Assembly (NCBI RefSeq): GCF_903819435.1
Contig: NZ_CAIJDP010000088.1
Location: 145,261-209,260, forward strand
Length of the DNA stretch: 64,000 nt
DNA from: Flavobacterium salmonis
GTDB taxonomy: Bacteria; Bacteroidota; Bacteroidia; Flavobacteriales; Flavobacteriaceae
Reading direction: 5' to 3'
In this document: piece by piece, positions 62,601-64,000 of the stretch
Layout of the letters: every line of letters begins with the position of its first letter
How positions within the stretch are numbered: the stretch's first letter is position 1
Made by a program: the position numbers and the translations under genes
Notes under the pieces: generated by a model
Told to the model about the DNA's origin: nothing
Seen by the model: only the letters and a program-made list of their open reading frames with translations
Database searches by the model: none

Positions 62601-63248
62601 GATAATACCGTAATAAAATTAGGAGATGAAAAAATCATGACCAAAAAATTAGCCGAAAATGAAAAAGAAGCTGCAACGGGTTATATTAAAATGAACTGGA
62701 AAGCTGAAGAAGTGAAAAAAGAAATGGCTTCGGTAAAAATTGAAAACAAATCTAAAGTTCCAGGATTTGGAGGTCTTTACTGGCAGTATTTTGAAGATCT
62801 GGATAAAATAAAAAATAATTCCGGAGCGGTTTTATCAGTTTCAAAAGAATTGTATCTGAAGAAAAACACTTTGAAAGGCGATGAATTAGAAAGAATTACA
62901 ACTAAAAATCCTTTAAAAACAGGTGATTTGGTAACGGTACGATTAGTTATTACTACTAAAGAAGATGTAGAATATATTCATTTGAAAGACATGCGTGCTT
63001 CTTGTTTTGAGCCTGTAAATGTACTCTCACAATATCAGTACAAAGATCGATTGGGTTATTATATGAGTACCAAAGATGCTGCAACACATTTCTTTTTTAA
63101 TCAAATAAACAAAGGAACTTATGTTTTAGAATATGACATCAGAGTAAATAACAGTGGAGAATTCTCTAATGGAATTACAACTATTCAAAGTATGTATGCC
63201 CCTGAATTTGCAAGTCATACAAAAGGAATCAGACTAAGGGTTAATTAA
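56697..63248 (+). CDS. alpha-2-macroglobulin family protein with inserted SusC-like regulatory/plug module
   Basis: 2183 residues with an ordinary signal peptide (MKNILFAFLLFSTVIFAQ) and no lipobox. The core is a bacterial alpha-2-macroglobulin, a periplasmic protease trap that works with a peptidoglycan-repair system in other bacteria. An MG2-like segment carries GFILDRAIYRPGQTVYFKGI (about 562-581). The A2M domain follows from about 1410 (LPHLKTDTKGNVSFNFTSPE). The thioester-region motif CAEQ lies at 1636-1639 within EYEHECAEQTFARFYANAL, with a helical thioester domain after it and a C-terminal receptor-like domain (DLVTVRLVITTKEDVEYIHL). Unusual: about residues 1181-1400 form a CarboxypepD_reg-like domain plus a TonB-plug-like module (EVVVVGYGTQKKQSLTG, LYIIDG, GVVIITTKKA) with no barrel. 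The fourth thioester residue Gln is kept. No pbpC neighbour is present. Confidence 0.88.
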   Translation: MKNILFAFLLFSTVIFAQQNNKKWDKVIAFEKEGKVKSASEIVSGIYKKAVSEKDEVQMIKCFFYHSKYLLVIDENAQNKILNNLKTDIGRVSIPSKAILNLIYAKCLNDYFKRNEYKIRQRTNIEILDEDFLTWTEKNFISQINQAVKRTLENEIALKNTPLTKYELIFDYPSSAEFKTENLLNYIVNESIGIYTQKLRNWEISKSVFIPHKKDFLGNSESFTKLNLNFITNENLHLVISLYQKKESKNPTSENRFERLLFCKMFLFGFDNDYLNALNKLQKKAEDKILIQKIQLEKIQRLLSSASKNVNPDYNTKAVAILDSIIAVSNRSNAYKTAINQKQILLSKSINVQAQKYTYSNENTRVFIQYKNVEELKISFYKIDQKKAQFFSKYEKSKDTEAEEITNSKQPEVSETYHLKNKKDYFEHSTEVLLPYLKTGSYLVSFESESDAKNQKAFAYETITVSNLSITASESNLMETYQVLDRKTGKPVENVMIDSPRFSAKTNQNGIVSYKKSNNNRNHETIQFSLENDTISFNSNYLSRSDIYQGKKVVNLKGKVGFILDRAIYRPGQTVYFKGIAIQKNNEKTHVVTNTSFRVILEDADYNEIKNMDMTTNEFGSFSGEFILPKTGLTGSLKIKAIKPLNYNKDERYNKERAENPFWNKVDFEYSQTDFKVEEYKRPKFEIKFDPKKETFHVNQSVKIKGSAKAFAGSTISDAEVSYIVTRYTSYARNYYGREDEEEIADGETKTDASGKFVIDFPALPDEDTPKENLPIFTYEIEVTVTDINGETHDSKTTVKVGYHDLILEAALPNKIQTKDKNEIILTSTNLNEEFKAAKGEIKIYYVRPFLNKFKTRNFENPEIETISDQDFERLFAYEITGKELLTTPKEILLYSKKVDTEKDKTIPLDFISNYKSGLYKVVFSARDSFNNPIETTTDFELTQNKDKFNPGKLFSAQQMNTDPKKDGFVQLKITSQISELYITIAGNYKNELYFEETNHLQNHETIVKIPLKSEFEKKLKIRLESIFENQVFNDELEVMLKTETPKLEWKAETFRSKIEPGSNEKWSFQLKANNTKKEAEILASMYDSSLDKFTTQDWSSPEFYEYNYNSANRKTIFGFDRIYKTIPNLNAYFPKIQYSSESTNLIWFGFDFNTPNATYLQTQYLKQLDKKIEKPANAKMISGILTDETGLPIPGASITIKGTKRTSASDFDGYYEIEAVIGEELIFSFLGFKTISAIVTNTKTINQTFENDSSELKEVVVVGYGTQKKQSLTGAIMQVKAEITSANADTLTMLSGVAAGVEIVSNDENNPEYYFRTSKIKFIPGKKIISGLTNLVIDESILYIIDGKIATVEEFKKLNPTDILDMAVVKDEEAKASYGVKGEHGVVIITTKKALEELTQVKARKNLSETAFFLPHLKTDTKGNVSFNFTSPEALTAWKLRLLAHNKDAVSGYLEKSVITQKELMVLPNFPRFLREKDTIVISAKISNVTAEAKTGIASLQFFDAVTMQQIDAKMLNTDNIKNFTISAYGNTTANWTITIPEGLQGVQYRIVAKSGNFSDGEENILPVLTNNMLVTESIPVWVRENSAKEYTFENLKNNTSSTLRNHQFTLEYTSNLTWIAIQSLPYLMEYEHECAEQTFARFYANALASEIISSNPKIVTVFEDWRKNEKLNSKLEENEELKSIILAETPWLNDAAQSEDEKKKNLALLFDLEKMKTSQEATFEKLKKKQNSSGGFPWFEGGDESEYITRHILAGLGHLSKLSKDENNTSKIDEIAKAGIPYLDQKFLEYHKTRTVNLRKGEKLLWLNPYSDLHYLYTRSFYLEKYPLSDTLKKATKRYFERAKVEWLTYSIYEKGLATLTLSRFGEKETARKIIESLKETASNNEDWGMYWIANKAGWYWYQAPIETQALLIEAFAEVTQDTKSVDAMKVWLLKNKQTKNWPTTKSTTEAIYALLLQGTDWLSVKDNTVIKLGDEKIMTKKLAENEKEAATGYIKMNWKAEEVKKEMASVKIENKSKVPGFGGLYWQYFEDLDKIKNNSGAVLSVSKELYLKKNTLKGDELERITTKNPLKTGDLVTVRLVITTKEDVEYIHLKDMRASCFEPVNVLSQYQYKDRLGYYMSTKDAATHFFFNQINKGTYVLEYDIRVNNSGEFSNGITTIQSMYAPEFASHTKGIRLRVN

Positions 63249-63289
63249 TAAGACTTTGTGAATCTCTAAATTAAAACTCTAAAATTAGC

Positions 63290-63297
63290 TACATTTG
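63290..63297 (+). promoter_or_regulatory. -7 box of the Uma2-family gene
   Basis: TACATTTG (TAnnTTTG); predicted start about 14 nt before the ATG at 63315. No TTG 19-21 nt upstream. Confidence 0.35.
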
Positions 63298-63314
63298 TAT
63301 TAAATAGAATTATT

Positions 63315-63902
63315 ATGGTAACAGATATTAATCAATTAGATTTTAACAAAACGTATTCTTATGCCGATTATCTTACCTGGAGATTTCAGGAAAGACTTGA
63401 AATCTTTAAAGGAAAGATTTCAAAAATGAGTCCTGCTCCAAGCACTTCTCATCAAAAAATAGCGGGAAATCTGCATGGAATTTTATGGAATAGTTTTAAA
63501 AATCGTCCTTGTAATTTATTTAATGCTCCATTTGATGTTCGACTGCTAAATAAAAAAAAATCAACAAATGACAATGAAATTTTCACTGTAGTGCAACCTG
63601 ATATATGTATAATTTGTGATGAAAATAAATTAGACAAAAGAGGTGCATTCGGTGCACCAGATTTAGTAATAGAAATACTCTCACCGGGTAACTCGAAGAA
63701 GGAACTAAAATATAAATTTGATTTGTATGAAGAAGCAGGAGTTTTAGAATACTGGATTGTAAATCCCGAAGACAAAACTTTTTTAATTTATGTTCTTAGA
63801 GATAATGAATTTATCGGTTTACATCCGTTAATTGAAGAAGATAAAATAAAAAGTCCGTTATTTCCTCAATTAGACTTTATACTTGAAGAAGTATTTGCTT
63901 AA
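63315..63902 (+). CDS. Uma2 family endonuclease-like protein (DUF820)
   Basis: 195 residues of the Uma2/DUF820 group, a PD-(D/E)xK nuclease-fold family abundant in cyanobacteria and scattered elsewhere. The catalytic-type residues are in VVQPDICIICDENKLDKRGAFGAPDLVIEILSPG (PD and E/I-L-S-P-x) and KYKFDLYEEAGVLEYWIVNPE. N-terminal YADYLTWRFQERLEIFKGKI is typical. Many family members have no shown activity. The gene stands alone with its own -7 box, and three hairpins follow directly. Confidence 0.85.
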   Translation: MVTDINQLDFNKTYSYADYLTWRFQERLEIFKGKISKMSPAPSTSHQKIAGNLHGILWNSFKNRPCNLFNAPFDVRLLNKKKSTNDNEIFTVVQPDICIICDENKLDKRGAFGAPDLVIEILSPGNSKKELKYKFDLYEEAGVLEYWIVNPEDKTFLIYVLRDNEFIGLHPLIEEDKIKSPLFPQLDFILEEVFA

Positions 63903-63905
63903 ACT

Positions 63906-63987
63906 AAACCACTCTGCACTGAAAGTGCAGAGGTTTGTTTGACGAGGGACTGAAAGTCCCTCTTTCTATTTCATTCAAGAATGAAAT
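63906..63987 (+). repeat. three tandem hairpins after the Uma2-family gene
   Basis: Three perfect inverted repeats in 82 nt: CTCTGCACT-GAA-AGTGCAGAG (63912-63932), GAGGGACT-GAA-AGTCCCTC (63944-63962) and ATTTCATTC-AA-GAATGAAAT (63968-63987). The first two share the centre ACTGAAAGT. The first, with flanking AAACC/GTTT and T-rich sequence, may serve as a terminator; three in a row exceed what a terminator needs. The set lies at the window edge and may continue. Confidence 0.7.
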
Positions 63988-64000
63988 TTGAATTATCATC

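Overview
The window looks like a chromosome segment of a Flavobacterium-type bacterium (phylum Bacteroidota). The DNA is AT-rich. There are two SusC/SusD-type outer-membrane pairs. Promoters fit the Bacteroidota pattern TTG - about 20 nt - TAnnTTTG. Start codons generally follow A-rich sequence rather than a Shine-Dalgarno sequence. The ribosomal-protein order and the zinc-free forms of L36, S14 and S4 also fit.

Positions 1-10500 (all minus strand) are a capsule or exopolysaccharide locus in two transcription units. The first runs Wza-type export lipoprotein, Wzc-type chain-length/tyrosine kinase, TviC-like epimerase, UDP-glucose dehydrogenase and a NusG/UpxY-like factor, then ends at a strong terminator. 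A new promoter then drives a TviB-like dehydrogenase, a GDP-mannose pyrophosphorylase, dTDP-glucose dehydratase and a second, large SLBB export protein that leaves the window. Together they point to a polymer using UDP-GlcA, UDP-GalNAcA-type, GDP-mannose-derived and dTDP-deoxysugar donors. No glycosyltransferase, flippase or polymerase is visible here; these probably lie to the left.

Positions 10540-18432 hold housekeeping genes: recR, a CoA-binding protein, marC, two guanidino-modifying enzymes (a DDAH-like enzyme and CtlX), gltA, eno and carA. Positions 18684-36186 are the large ribosomal block on the minus strand, from rpsL to rplQ. It is not a single unit: rpsL-rpsG-fusA-rpsJ ends in a terminator, rplC starts from its own promoter, and rpsH has an internal promoter with a leader hairpin.

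Positions 36363-47745 (plus strand) hold a small Omp85-like outer-membrane protein and two tandem SusC/SusD systems whose 5' ends (leader, signal peptide and first domain) are near copies of each other. No glycan-degrading enzyme or sigma/anti-sigma pair accompanies them.

Positions 47825-64000 are mixed: rlmB, a rhomboid protease, rarA, an unknown secreted protein, a YjjG-like phosphatase, radC, a GNAT acetyltransferase, a DUF1287 lipoprotein, mpl, a TPR protein, a 2183-residue alpha-2-macroglobulin with an inserted SusC-like plug module, a Uma2-family nuclease-like protein and a run of three hairpins at the right edge. The A2M fusion, the terminator and promoter next to the NusG-like gene, the hidden promoters in the ribosomal cluster and the intergenic repeat elements are the points most worth a second look. 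I saw no tRNA, rRNA, CRISPR array, prophage or transposase.
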